A stretch of DNA of 64,000 bases, taken from Streptosporangiaceae bacterium (GTDB taxonomy: Bacteria; Actinomycetota; Actinomycetes; Streptosporangiales; Streptosporangiaceae). Of this stretch, positions 9,162 to 18,618 are shown piece after piece (position 1 is the stretch's first letter; every line of letters begins with the position of its first letter). Location: contig JASHOE010000095.1 in the NCBI GenBank assembly GCA_030041275.1, positions 1 through 64,000 of the forward strand, written 5' to 3'. Under the pieces are notes generated by a model. It was given only the letters and a program-made list of their open reading frames with translations, ran no database searches and was not told where the DNA came from. The translations under genes and the position numbers were made by a program.

Positions 9162-9596
9162 ATGGCGTTCCCCGATCGCATCGAGCGAACCGTCGAGATC
9201 GCTCAGTCGCCGGCCAGCGTATGGGCGGCGCTGACCACCGCGGAGGGACTGAGTGCCTGGTTCGGCAATGAGGCCGTGATCGACCTGCGCCCTGGCGGCT
9301 CAGCTTCGATGAAGTGGGCGAGCGGCCACACCGCCGACATGCGGGTGGAGCGGGTGGAGGAGCCAACTATCTTCGGCTTTACCTGGCACATCTTCGGCCT
9401 GCGCGAGGATGATCCGCGCCGCACCTATGTCGAATTCACGCTGGAGCCGGCGGGTACGGGCACGCGCCTGACTGTGGTCGAGTCAGGTTTCGCGCAGCTT
9501 CCAGAGGAGGCCTACCGCACCGCCTACGACGGCAACACCCGAGGGTGGGCGAGCGAGCTGGGCGAGCTCGTCGACTACCTCAATGCCGCCGCGTGA
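9162..9596 (+). CDS. SRPBCC-fold protein of the AHSA1 (activator of Hsp90 ATPase homologue) type
   Basis: The product is 144 residues with the START-like helix-grip fold: the VWAALTTAEGLSAWFG stretch, a central FGFTWH strand and a C-terminal helix ending in LVDYLN. Bacterial members bind hydrophobic ligands and commonly pair with ArsR regulators. I start at the second ATG because GGAGG lies five bases before it; the ATG four codons earlier overlaps that ribosome site. It is the first gene behind the promoter at 9098-9133 and overlaps the ArsR gene by 14 bases, so the two are coupled. Ligand unknown. Confidence 0.88.
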   Translation: MAFPDRIERTVEIAQSPASVWAALTTAEGLSAWFGNEAVIDLRPGGSASMKWASGHTADMRVERVEEPTIFGFTWHIFGLREDDPRRTYVEFTLEPAGTGTRLTVVESGFAQLPEEAYRTAYDGNTRGWASELGELVDYLNAAA

Positions 9597-9933
9597 CAAC
9601 GAGGCAATCGCCGAGCAGGTCTTCGTCGCCCTGGCCGACCCGAGCCGGCGGGCCATCCTCGCGGCACTGGCTTCGGGCGGGCCGGCCACAGCCACTGACC
9701 TGGCCGGCCGACTTCCGATCACTCGTCAGGCGATCGCCAAGCACCTGGCGCTGCTGGCCGAGGCTGGCTTGCTGACGGCCGAGCTGGGCGAGCGGCGCCG
9801 GGTGCGGTACCAACTGCGCTCCGCGCCAATGCAGGTGGCGCAGCAGTTCCTGGCCGCGCTGGCGCACGACTGGGACAGCCGGCTTGACGCGCTACGGGAC
9901 CACCTAGACCAGCGCACTGATGGATGCGCATGA
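9583..9933 (+). CDS. ArsR-family winged-helix transcriptional regulator
   Basis: The 116-residue product is a small dimeric winged-helix protein. The region LADPSRRAILAALAS is the ArsR N-terminal helix pair, and TDLAGRLPITRQAIAKHLALLAEAGLL is the helix-turn-helix. No cysteine cluster typical of metal-sensing ArsR or SmtB is visible, so it belongs with the non-metal members that sit beside SRPBCC genes. It starts inside the preceding gene (ATG at 9583, upstream stop at 9594). It probably represses its own operon through the GCAACC boxes upstream. Confidence 0.9.
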   Translation: MPPRDNEAIAEQVFVALADPSRRAILAALASGGPATATDLAGRLPITRQAIAKHLALLAEAGLLTAELGERRRVRYQLRSAPMQVAQQFLAALAHDWDSRLDALRDHLDQRTDGCA

Positions 9934-9974
9934 CGGAGATCGGCACCGACACACAACGAGGAGGGAACCTGACG

Positions 9975-10640
9975 ATGACCGCGCAATCCCCGCGTCCGAT
10001 CGCGCCTCCGACTGTCCTCGCGGCGACGCTCGTGCTCGCGGCTGCATGCTGGGGTGCAGCGGCCTGGCTGATGCGCGGCATGAACATGGGGGTCGCGACG
10101 CGGCCCGGGTCTTTCGGGTTCTTCGCCGCGGCATGGGTGACGATGATGGCGGCGATGATGCTGCCCGGCGCAGCGCCGGCGGTCGCCAGCCGCGCTCGCG
10201 TGCAGGGCACGCTACGTGCTGCTTGTACGTTCGCCGGCTACTACCTCGCCATCTGGGCAGTCGCGGGGGTCGCGGCATACGGGCTGGATCGGCCACACGG
10301 AACGCTGGCCGCGGGCGGGGTGGTCATCGCGGCTGGTGCATACGAGCTGACGCCGGTCAAACGACACTTCCGCCGACGCTGCCGCGAGGAGGCCGGCTCC
10401 GGGCTGGGTTTCGGTCTCTGTTGTGTCGGTTCGACCATCGGCTTGATGGCAATGCTCGTGGCGCTGGACGTGATGAGCCTGTTCTGGATGTCGATCGTCG
10501 CCCTCGTCGCCTGCGGCCAGAAACTGCTGCCAGCTAAGGCTGCCATCGATGTTCCGCTCGCGCTGGCGCTCATCGGCCTCGGGCTGGTGATCGTCATCGC
10601 GCCCTCGCTCATTCCGGGGCTCACTCCGCCACCGATGTAA
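9975..10640 (+). CDS. DUF2182-family integral membrane protein
   Basis: The roughly 221-residue protein has about six membrane helices. The stretch AAWVTMMAAMMLPGAAP and the later GLCCVGSTIGLMAM region are the methionine-rich conserved blocks of the DUF2182 family (predicted metal-binding membrane proteins of unknown function). I choose the ATG preceded by GAGGAGGGA eight bases upstream; an earlier ATG at 9924 overlaps the ArsR gene but lacks a good ribosome site. It is the third gene in the ArsR-led unit. No function has been established for the family that I can name. Confidence 0.82.
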   Translation: MTAQSPRPIAPPTVLAATLVLAAACWGAAAWLMRGMNMGVATRPGSFGFFAAAWVTMMAAMMLPGAAPAVASRARVQGTLRAACTFAGYYLAIWAVAGVAAYGLDRPHGTLAAGGVVIAAGAYELTPVKRHFRRRCREEAGSGLGFGLCCVGSTIGLMAMLVALDVMSLFWMSIVALVACGQKLLPAKAAIDVPLALALIGLGLVIVIAPSLIPGLTPPPM

Positions 10641-10669
10641 CGACGACAACAAACAGCCAAGGAGATGTC

Positions 10670-11437
10670 ATGACCAGTCATAAGACCGGAACCCGCGCCG
10701 AATGGCTAGCCGCGCGCCTGCAGTTGCTGACGGCCGAGAAGGAGCTGACCCATCGCGGCGACGAGCTGGCGCGGCAGCGGCAGGAGCTGCCTTGGGTCAG
10801 GGTGGACAAGGATTACCGCTTCGAGACCGACGAGGGACCGGCGTCGCTGGCCGACTTGTTCGCCGGACGCTCGCAGCTGCTCATCTACCACTTCATGTTC
10901 GGGCCCGACTACACCGCCGGCTGCCCGTCCTGCTCGGCGATCGCCGACGGCTTCAACGGCTCGGCAGTCCACCTCGCCAATCACGACGTCACGCTTTCCG
11001 CGGTCTCGCGGGCCCCGCTCGCCAAGCTCCAGGCCTACAAGGAGCGGATGGGCTGGAGCTTCCCGTGGGCGTCGTCGTACGGAAGCGACTTCAACTTCGA
11101 CTTCGGGGTCGCCCATACTCAGGACGAGTGGGAGGCCGGAGCCGCCGCCTACAACTTCGGCGAGCAGGACCTGCGGCCATCCTCGCCGGACGAGGAGAGT
11201 TCTTACGACGCCTTCAGCCAGTCGATCGTCGGCACGGACTGGCAGACCTACCGGCGCGAAGGGCCCGGTATAAGCGCATTCACCCAGGAGGACGACGTCG
11301 TCTACCACACCTACTCGGCATATGCCCGCGGACTTGACGGTCTGTGGGGGATGTATCAGTGGCTCGACCGCGCGCCGCTCGGCCGGAACGAAACCGGCTT
11401 CTGGTGGCGCCGGCACGACGAGTACTCCTCGCCGTGA
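10670..11437 (+). CDS. DUF899-family thioredoxin-fold protein
   Basis: The 255-residue product carries the DUF899 pattern: an N-terminal helical region with ELTHRGDELARQRQELPWV, then a thioredoxin-like core with LLIYHFMFGPDY followed by the redox-type GCPSCS, and a C-terminal block with YSAYARGLDGL. The family is often found beside SRPBCC and ArsR genes. The start has AAGGAG eight bases upstream. It is the last gene of the unit beginning at 9162 and is 29 bases behind the DUF2182 gene. A role in redox or dithiol chemistry is suggested by the fold only. Confidence 0.85.
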   Translation: MTSHKTGTRAEWLAARLQLLTAEKELTHRGDELARQRQELPWVRVDKDYRFETDEGPASLADLFAGRSQLLIYHFMFGPDYTAGCPSCSAIADGFNGSAVHLANHDVTLSAVSRAPLAKLQAYKERMGWSFPWASSYGSDFNFDFGVAHTQDEWEAGAAAYNFGEQDLRPSSPDEESSYDAFSQSIVGTDWQTYRREGPGISAFTQEDDVVYHTYSAYARGLDGLWGMYQWLDRAPLGRNETGFWWRRHDEYSSP

Positions 11438-11481
11438 GCGCACTGTCGCCAGCGGCGTCGGGTGCCGCTGGGGACAGCGCG

Positions 11482-12688
11482 TCAGTCGGTGTCCCAGGAC
11501 AGCGGAAGTGCGGTGGGGCTGCGCATGACGGTGCCCTCCTGCCAGGACAGACTGGGCTCCGGCACGGCCATACGCAGTCCGGGCAACCTGAGCAGGATTG
11601 CGTCAAGCGACACCTGGAGTTCCATCCGGGCCAGCTGGGCGCCAGGGCAGAAGTGCGGTCCGTAGCCGAACGTGAGATGCGGGTTGGGCTGGCGGGTGAT
11701 GTCGAGCTCGTCGGGCCGATCGAAGACGCTCTCGTCGCGGTTCGCCCCGGTGATGGCAGCCAGCACCGGTTCGCCGGAACGCACCAGCACGTCGCCCAGC
11801 TGGACATCGGCGGTCGCGATCCGGGGATTGATCGCGTTGCCGAGCACGATGAACCGCAGCAGTTCCTCTACGGCCGCCGGGATTAGCTCTGGGCGAGCTC
11901 GGAGCAGCTCGAGCTGCCCCGGGTGGGTGAGCAGCGTGTACACCACGTTCGTGATCTGGTGCGCGGTGGTCTCGCGACCGCCGATCAGCAGACCCAGGCC
12001 CTGGAATACCAGCTCGCTCTCGGTCAGCCGGTCGTCGTTGTCCCGCGCCTGAGCGAGCGCGCTGAGAAGATCGGCTCCGGGATGCTCCCTTCGTTCCTTG
12101 AGCAGCTGGTCGAAATAGGTGAACAGGTTCAGGTAGATCTCCCGCTGCCGCTCCGGACTGGCCGTCGACGTCGAGGACATGCCGTCGCTCCAGCTGCTGA
12201 ACTGATGCCAGTCGGCTTGTGGGATGCCGAGCAGGTCACAGATGACCATGGCCGGGAACGTGAACGAATAGCTCGCGACAAGGTCGCCAGGGGAGCCCTC
12301 GGCCAGCATGTCGTCGATGAGGCTGGCGGCGAATTGTCGAGCGCGCGGTCGCAGCTGCTCGACCCTGCGGGAGGTGAACGCCTTGCCGAGGAGCTGGCGG
12401 ACTCTGGTGTGCTTGGGCGGATCCATGTTCAGGATGCTCTCGGCGACCTGGATGTCGTCCGGGTCCTCGCGGGGATTGTCGCCCAACCAGGCTCGCCTCC
12501 CGGCTGAACCGCTGGTCTCCTAGCACCAGCTTCGACAACTCGTAGGTCGTGACCATCCAGGCCGGCCTGCCGTATGGCAGCTGGACCAGGCACACGGGCT
12601 CTTCCCGCTGCAACCGCGAGTACAGCGGGTCAGGGTCGAGCCGATTGCGGCTGAACGGATATCGGCGCGGGGCCCTCGCAGTAGACAT
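11482..12688 (-). pseudogene. Cytochrome P450, interrupted by a frameshift
   Basis: The gene encodes a complete class I bacterial P450 of about 400 residues in two frames. Frame one gives the N-terminus (about 67 codons, from ATG 12688 to the FSREASLV block). Frame two continues from the GDNPREDP block to the stop at 11482. The switch falls near 12482-12487 in the run GTTGGGCGAC (minus strand) and needs one base fewer. The rest is intact: I-helix GGRETT, K-helix EELLR and the heme loop FGYGPHFCPG. It is divergent from the SARP regulator, a frequent pairing. It may be a recent pseudogene or a base-call error. Confidence 0.85.
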
Positions 12689-12835
12689 GTCAACATCACC
12701 TGGCAGCTAGCGGGTCGACGGCAGCGATCACGGGACGAGCACGCCACGTTCTGCGAGCGCACGGAAATAGCTTGGCTGGCGGCATTAACACATCGCTAAA
12801 ATTTGATCATCGGGGCGTTTCGGGATCGATCGACA

Positions 12836-15637
12836 ATGGCTATCGCGACGGAATTTTGCCTGCTGGGGCCGTTGCAGGTACGCAGGGACGGTGTCACGGT
12901 GCCCATCGCCCCGGGAAAGCTTCGCGCGCTGCTGGCGGCGCTGCTGCTGAGCGCGGGCCGGGCGGTCTCACTGGACGAGCTGACCGAGGTGCTGTGGGGC
13001 AGCGCGCCGCCACCGTCGGCGCGGGTCTCGGTGCAAAACCATGTCATGCGACTCCGCAAGGCGTTAGGCGCCGACCCGCGCATTCGCACGCGGCTCCATG
13101 GCTACGAGATCCACCTTGCCGAGGGCGCACTAGACGTTTCCCGGTTCGAGGCCCACCTGGCCAGAGCTCGGGCGGCCGCACGGGAAGGCTCCTGGGCCAC
13201 CGCCAGTGAGCAGGTGCGTGCGGGCCTGGCGCTATGGCGGGGTGAGCCGCTGGCCGACGTGGAGTCCGAGCTGCTGGTGACCCGCGACGTCCCGCGGCTC
13301 GCCGAGCTGCGCCTGCAAGCGCTAGAGGTCCGCATGGAGGCGGATCTTCGCGTTGGACGACACGTGGAGGTGATCACCGAGGCGCAGCCCCTGGCAGCGG
13401 CGCATCCACTGCGGGAACGGCTGCACGGTCTGCTCATGCAGGCGCTCTATCAGGACGGCAGGCAGGCGGAGGCGCTGGCCGCCTACGCCGAGGCGCGCCA
13501 GTTCCTGATCGATGAGCTCGGGATCGAGCCAGGTGCGGGCCTGCAGGCACTGCACCGGCAGATTCTGACCGGCGACCCTCCCGTCGCTCGCCCGGCACCG
13601 GACCCGAGCGCCGCGCCCTCCCCGGCCTCGTTGGTGCCCCGGCAGCTGCCCGCGGTGGTTTCCGGATTCACCGGACGTGTTGCAGAGCTGGCGGCACTGA
13701 CCCAGATGCTGGATGAGTCCATCGCTGACAGCCCAGGGACCGTGGTGATCTCCGCGATCAGCGGGACCGCGGGCGTGGGCAAGACGGCGCTGGCGCTGCA
13801 CTGGGCGCACCGGGTCGCAGACCAGTTCCCGGACGGGCAGCTGTATGCGAACTTGCGCGGCTATGACCCGTCGGGTGTTCCGCTGGCGTCCGCCGATGCT
13901 GTGCGCGGGTTCCTGGACGCCCTGGGGGTGCCGCCGCATCGCATCCCGCTGCAGCCCGAGGCGCAGGCAGGCTTGTACCGAAGCCTGCTGGCGGACCGGC
14001 GCATGCTGATCGTGCTGGACAACGCTCGCGATGAACAGCACGTCCGCCCGCTGCTGCCAGCCAGCCAGGCCAGCCTGGTCATCATCACCAGCCGCAATCA
14101 GCTTGGCGGGCTCGCCGCGGCCGACCGCGCGCGGCTGGTCAGCCTGGATGTCCTCAGCCAAAGCGAGGCGGTGCGCATGCTGACCTTCCGGCTGAGCCCC
14201 GGCCGGGCAGCCGCCGAACCCGGTCCAGCCGACGAGATCGCTACCCTGTGCGGGCGACTGCCGCTGGCGCTGGCGGTCGCCGCGGCCCGCGCTGAGGCTC
14301 GGCCGGACTTCGGGCTGGCCGCCCTGGCAGCCGAGTTGCGGGACCGGTCAGGCCGCCTGGACGCCCTCGACGCCGGCGACCCGGCGGCGAGCGTCCGCGC
14401 GGTGTTCTCCTGGTCGTACCGGCAGCTCAGCGCCGAGGCGGCGCGGATGTTCCGGCTGCTCGGCCTGCACCCCGGCCCCGACATTTCCGTCCCTGCAGCC
14501 GCCAGCCTCGCCGCAAAAGCTCGAGCCGAGGCGCGCCGCCTGCTGGCTGAGCTCACCCGCGCCCACCTGGCCACCGAGCATGTCCCCGGCCGGTACGCGC
14601 TGCACGATCTGCTGCGCGCTTACGCGTGCGATCAGGCCCGCGAGACCGACCGCGAGCTCGAGCACTCCGCAGCGGCCCGCCGGGTGCTGGACCACTACCT
14701 GCACACCGCCCGCCATGGCGCCACGATGGTCCTCCCGTCCTTGGGGCCGATCCCGCTGACCCCGCCCAGCCCCGGCACCACTCCCGAGCAGTTCACCGGG
14801 CACCAACAGGCCCTGGCTTGGTTCGAGGCCGAATACCACGTCCTGCTCGCCGCCGTTGCCCTCGCAGTTGACTCGCGGCTGGACAGCCACGGCTGGCTGA
14901 TCTCCTGGGCCATGCACCCCTTCCTGGCCACGCAGGGGCACAATCTTGAATGGAGCGCGATCAAGCGCATGACGATGGCGGCCGGCACCCGGGACGAGGC
15001 CGCGTTGATCGCGAGCGGCGCCCTCCATACCGCCGGCACCCTGGGTGAATACCAGTGGGTCCCGGAGTACTACGCGAACGGCGTCAAGGTGTACCAGCAG
15101 CTCGGCAACCGTCGCGGCGAGGCCCTGTGTCTCTACGGCCTGGCCATGATCGCAGAATATCTGCGGCACTACGCCGAGGCGCTCAGCTACGTCGAGCGGT
15201 CGGCCAGCCTGTGCCGTGACATCGGCGATAACGCGGGCGAGACCGAGATGCTCAGCGTCGCCGGCTGGTACCACGCACACCTGGGGAACTACCAGAAAGC
15301 CCGCCAGTTTTGCCGCCAGGCGCTCGCTCTCAACACCCGCTACGGCAGCCGCCACCTCGAGGGCGACATCTGGAACAGCCTGGGCTACACCGAATTCCAC
15401 GCCGACGACTTCAGTGCGGCGGCCGCGTGCCACGAACGCGCGCTGAGCATCTTCCAGACCGTCGGCGACCGCTGGGGTGAGGCCGATGCCCTCATCAACC
15501 TCGGTGATTGCCGCCGCGCCGTCGGAACGTTGCGGCCAGCCAGGGAGGCTTGGCAGCGGGCGCTCTTGATTCTCGACGATCTGCAGCACCCGGACGCAGC
15601 CGACGTGCGGGCCAAGCTCGCCGGCTTGTATCCGTAG
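12836..15637 (+). CDS. AfsR/SARP-type transcriptional regulator with BTAD, NB-ARC and TPR domains
   Basis: The 933-residue regulator starts with an OmpR-like winged helix (about 5-85), followed by a bacterial transcriptional activation domain (about 90-240), an NB-ARC ATPase with P-loop GTAGVGKT near residue 310 and an LVIITSR-type sensor strand near 415, and C-terminal tetratricopeptide repeats (about 690-930). AfsR-like proteins integrate signals to activate secondary-metabolite or nearby genes. I use the ATG at 12836, 33 bases inside a possible TTG start. It is divergent from the P450 pseudogene with a 147-base shared control region, which may be its target. Its ligand is unknown. Confidence 0.92.
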   Translation: MAIATEFCLLGPLQVRRDGVTVPIAPGKLRALLAALLLSAGRAVSLDELTEVLWGSAPPPSARVSVQNHVMRLRKALGADPRIRTRLHGYEIHLAEGALDVSRFEAHLARARAAAREGSWATASEQVRAGLALWRGEPLADVESELLVTRDVPRLAELRLQALEVRMEADLRVGRHVEVITEAQPLAAAHPLRERLHGLLMQALYQDGRQAEALAAYAEARQFLIDELGIEPGAGLQALHRQILTGDPPVARPAPDPSAAPSPASLVPRQLPAVVSGFTGRVAELAALTQMLDESIADSPGTVVISAISGTAGVGKTALALHWAHRVADQFPDGQLYANLRGYDPSGVPLASADAVRGFLDALGVPPHRIPLQPEAQAGLYRSLLADRRMLIVLDNARDEQHVRPLLPASQASLVIITSRNQLGGLAAADRARLVSLDVLSQSEAVRMLTFRLSPGRAAAEPGPADEIATLCGRLPLALAVAAARAEARPDFGLAALAAELRDRSGRLDALDAGDPAASVRAVFSWSYRQLSAEAARMFRLLGLHPGPDISVPAAASLAAKARAEARRLLAELTRAHLATEHVPGRYALHDLLRAYACDQARETDRELEHSAAARRVLDHYLHTARHGATMVLPSLGPIPLTPPSPGTTPEQFTGHQQALAWFEAEYHVLLAAVALAVDSRLDSHGWLISWAMHPFLATQGHNLEWSAIKRMTMAAGTRDEAALIASGALHTAGTLGEYQWVPEYYANGVKVYQQLGNRRGEALCLYGLAMIAEYLRHYAEALSYVERSASLCRDIGDNAGETEMLSVAGWYHAHLGNYQKARQFCRQALALNTRYGSRHLEGDIWNSLGYTEFHADDFSAAAACHERALSIFQTVGDRWGEADALINLGDCRRAVGTLRPAREAWQRALLILDDLQHPDAADVRAKLAGLYP

Positions 15638-15653
15638 CAGCGCTGGCGACTCG

Positions 15654-17171
15654 TCAGCGGTAGACGAGCGTCCCGTCGTCGAGGTCCGCCTTCGGCAGGG
15701 TCTCACGCTCCTGCTCGTGCTCGAGCAGGTGAGTCCACGGCTCGCGATCGCCTTGCTTGAACAGGATGTGCTGCGAGCGCATGACGTAGCCGGGGTTGAA
15801 GTTCTCCGGATCGGAGAATGGCCGCAGCGGCATGTCCGCATCCTCAGGTCGCAGCGTAGGGACCACCATCGTGGCGCCCCTGTCCTGCATGGTTGCGAGC
15901 AGGCGGCCGACAAGGTCGCAGATGAGGTCCACGCGCAAGGTCCAGCTGTGCCGGAAATAGCCGAAGACGTACGCCATATTAGGCACGCCGCTGATCATGA
16001 CGCCGCGCCAGGTGACACGCTCCGTGAAGTCGACTGGTTCGTCGTCGACCGTGAAGGCGACATCACCGAGGAGCGACATGTTGAAGCCTGTGGCCGAGAC
16101 GACGATGTCGGCAGGGAGCTCCTCGCCGGAGCTGACCTTGATCCCGTGCTCGGTGAACGTCTCGATGGTGTCGGTGACGATCGAAGCCTTTCCGTCGCGC
16201 AGCGCCGCGAACAGGTCGCCGTCCGGAACCACGGCGATGCGCTGCTGCCACGGGCGGTAACGAGGTGTGAAGTGCTTGTCGATATCGAAGCCCTCGGGCA
16301 GCAGCGGGCGCATGGACTCGACGAGAAACGTGCGCAGATCCTCGGGCGTCTCGACCGACATCCGCGCCAGCATGTCCATTTGCGCGATGTACTGCCGGCG
16401 GAGGATCTCGTACGTCCACTCTTCGGGTATATCGAGGGCACTCAGCGTCACGGCGAGTTCGTGCGTGGTAGGCGGGGCGAAGAAGTAGGACGGCGACCGC
16501 TGGAGCATCGTCACGTGCTCCGCCTTCCCGGCAATCGCCGGGATCAGCGTCGCGGCCGTGGCTCCGGATCCGATCACGACGACGCGCTTGCCGGAGAGGT
16601 CGAGACCCTCGGGCCACCGCTGCGGGTGCACGATCACGCCCTCGAAGGTGTCCATGCCTTCCCACTCCGGCCGGTAGGGCTTGGCGTGGTTGTAGTAGCC
16701 CTGGCACATCCACAGGAATCCGGTGCTGAACCTGAGCCGCTGTCCGGTGTCCCCGCGGGTCACCTCCACGATCCAGCGCCGGTCCCCCGCGGACCAGCTG
16801 GCCGCCGTGACCCGGTGCTGGTAGCGGATGTACTGACCGAGGTCGTACTCCTCAATGACCTCGTCGAGGTAGGCCAGGATCTCCCCGCCCGCCGCTATCG
16901 ACGGGCCGCGCCACGGCTTGAACCGATAACCGTAGGTGAACAGGTCGCTGTCAGAGCGCACCCCCGGATATCGATGCGTCCACCAGGTACCGCCCCGGTT
17001 GTCCTGAGCGTCCAGGATGACGAAGGTGCGGTCGGGGAACTGGTCCCGCAGGTGATGCGCGGCGCCGATGCCGGAGACCCCGGCGCCCACGATCAGGACG
17101 TCGACGTGGCCGGCGTCCTCGATGTCATCGGTGCTGCGCGCGGGAGCCGTCGTGGGTGCAGTCGTCGTCAT
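15654..17171 (-). CDS. Flavin-containing Baeyer-Villiger-type monooxygenase
   Basis: The 505-residue protein has the FAD-binding GAGVSG at 29-34, the GTWW..RYPGVRSD region typical of cyclohexanone-monooxygenase relatives, the Baeyer-Villiger fingerprint FxGxxxHxxxW (F176, G178, H182, W186) and the NADPH-binding GSGATA at 201-206. Such enzymes insert oxygen next to a ketone or oxidise heteroatoms with NADPH and O2. It converges on the SARP gene with a 16-base gap and is divergent from the cyclase gene. The ATG is well placed. Substrate unknown. Confidence 0.92.
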   Translation of the reverse strand: MTTTAPTTAPARSTDDIEDAGHVDVLIVGAGVSGIGAAHHLRDQFPDRTFVILDAQDNRGGTWWTHRYPGVRSDSDLFTYGYRFKPWRGPSIAAGGEILAYLDEVIEEYDLGQYIRYQHRVTAASWSAGDRRWIVEVTRGDTGQRLRFSTGFLWMCQGYYNHAKPYRPEWEGMDTFEGVIVHPQRWPEGLDLSGKRVVVIGSGATAATLIPAIAGKAEHVTMLQRSPSYFFAPPTTHELAVTLSALDIPEEWTYEILRRQYIAQMDMLARMSVETPEDLRTFLVESMRPLLPEGFDIDKHFTPRYRPWQQRIAVVPDGDLFAALRDGKASIVTDTIETFTEHGIKVSSGEELPADIVVSATGFNMSLLGDVAFTVDDEPVDFTERVTWRGVMISGVPNMAYVFGYFRHSWTLRVDLICDLVGRLLATMQDRGATMVVPTLRPEDADMPLRPFSDPENFNPGYVMRSQHILFKQGDREPWTHLLEHEQERETLPKADLDDGTLVYR

Positions 17172-17411
17172 GGCTGAACCTCCGGGACGCTGGCGGTGCT
17201 GCCAGCAATGCTAGCTCCGGTCCGTTATGGCAGCACTCGGTCGATCTGGTCGCCGAGTCGATAATCTTCGTTCCGGAGACGAAAGCCCTCCTGCTCTTCG
17301 ACCTCGGCGTGCTGCGCGGTCTTCCCGCACACCCAGGCGTCCGGCAGACTTCGAGGGGATCGACCGTCTGGAGGTGACACCGGTGACGCCACCCCCGCTA
17401 GCGGGGCAGCC

Positions 17412-18596
17412 ATGAGCGGCGCGCCGTCGGGCACAGTGACGCTGTTGTTCACCGACGTGGAAGGCTCCACCCGGCTGTGGGATGCCGAGCGGGACGCGAT
17501 GGCGGCGGCGCTGCGCCGCCACGATGAGATCCTGCGCGACGCGATCGAGCAGGCCGGGGGCTACGTGTTCAAGACCGCCGGCGACTCCTTCTGCGCTGCG
17601 TTTTCCGCCGCCCGGGCAGGGCTCGATGCAGCGCTCGCCGCGCAGCGCCGCCTTTCTGCGCGGTCGTGGCCCACCAGCAGGCCGATCGTCGTCCGGATGG
17701 CGCTGCACGCCGGGGTCTGCGAGGAGCGCGACGGCGACTACTTCGGGCCTGCGGTGAACCGGGTCGCGCGACTGCTCACGGTCGCACAGGGCGGCGAGGT
17801 CCTGGTATCGGGGGTGGCGGCTGAGCTGCTCTCCGACGAGCTGCCCGACGGCGTCGGCCTGCGGGAACTCGGGACGCGTCAGCTGAAGGACCTCAGCCGG
17901 CCGGAGCGGATCTACCAGGTCGAGGCGGCATTCCTGGCTGGGCGCACGGAACCGCCGACCGCGCCGCAGCCGGTGGCGTCGGCCGGGCCGCGGGCCTCGG
18001 ACGCCGACCGGGACCGGGTAGTCGAGGTGCTGAGGACGGCCGCGAGTGACGGTCGGCTCACCCCTGACGACCTCGACCAGCGGCTGGAGATCGCGCTGAC
18101 GGCCCGCACGCTGGCAGACCTCGCGCCGCTGCTCGCCGACCTGACCTCCGTCGCGGCGGTCGAGGTACCGGATCGCACGCGCATCGAGTGCGGCTCGGGC
18201 ACGGCCAAGCGGGACGGATCCTGGGTGGTGCCCCGACGCATGGAGATCCAGGTCGGCAGCGGCACAGTCCGGCTGGACTTCAGACAGGCCGTGATCGCCG
18301 CGCCCGTGCTGCGGATCGACACTCAGGTCGCCAGCGGGACCCTCAAGCTCATCACCCGGCCGGGCATCGTGGTTGACGCCGACGACGTCAAGGTGAGGAG
18401 CGGCAGCGTGAAAGTGGTCCCGCCTGCCGGTTCGGACAACCCGGTGGAACTGCGGGTCAAGATCTCCGGCCGGGTCGCCAGCGGCTCGGTGATCGCCAGG
18501 GGTCCCCGCCACAACTGGTGGGTGGCCCTGTGGCGCTGGGTGCTGCGCCGACCCGCCGACGACAGCAGGACCGCGCTGCCCGCGTCATCGCGCTGA
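17412..18596 (+). CDS. Class III nucleotidyl cyclase fused to DUF1707 and a C-terminal beta-repeat domain
   Basis: The 394-residue protein opens with a class III adenylyl/guanylyl cyclase domain (residues 5-180): metal-binding D15 in FTDVEGS and D58 in FKTAGDSF, and NRVARL near 117-122 for the transition state. Residues about 197-250 form a DUF1707 (SHOCT-like) segment with the LTPDDLDQRLEIALTARTLADLAPLL pattern. Residues 250-360 are glycine/valine-rich short strands (CGSGTAKRDG, VGSGTVRLDF, VASGTLKL, VRSGSVKV), like DUF4097 beta-helix repeats. No membrane helix is visible. The fusion suggests a cyclase tied to cell-envelope sensing. It converges on the threonine synthase gene. Confidence 0.87.
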   Translation: MSGAPSGTVTLLFTDVEGSTRLWDAERDAMAAALRRHDEILRDAIEQAGGYVFKTAGDSFCAAFSAARAGLDAALAAQRRLSARSWPTSRPIVVRMALHAGVCEERDGDYFGPAVNRVARLLTVAQGGEVLVSGVAAELLSDELPDGVGLRELGTRQLKDLSRPERIYQVEAAFLAGRTEPPTAPQPVASAGPRASDADRDRVVEVLRTAASDGRLTPDDLDQRLEIALTARTLADLAPLLADLTSVAAVEVPDRTRIECGSGTAKRDGSWVVPRRMEIQVGSGTVRLDFRQAVIAAPVLRIDTQVASGTLKLITRPGIVVDADDVKVRSGSVKVVPPAGSDNPVELRVKISGRVASGSVIARGPRHNWWVALWRWVLRRPADDSRTALPASSR

Positions 18597-18618
18597 CCGT
18601 GACGCCCGACGCGGGGGG

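Noticed and set aside
14348..15913. 521-codon open frame antisense to the SARP regulator
   Set aside because: It is a mirror of a strongly coding high-GC gene, has low-complexity translation and crosses into a second gene.
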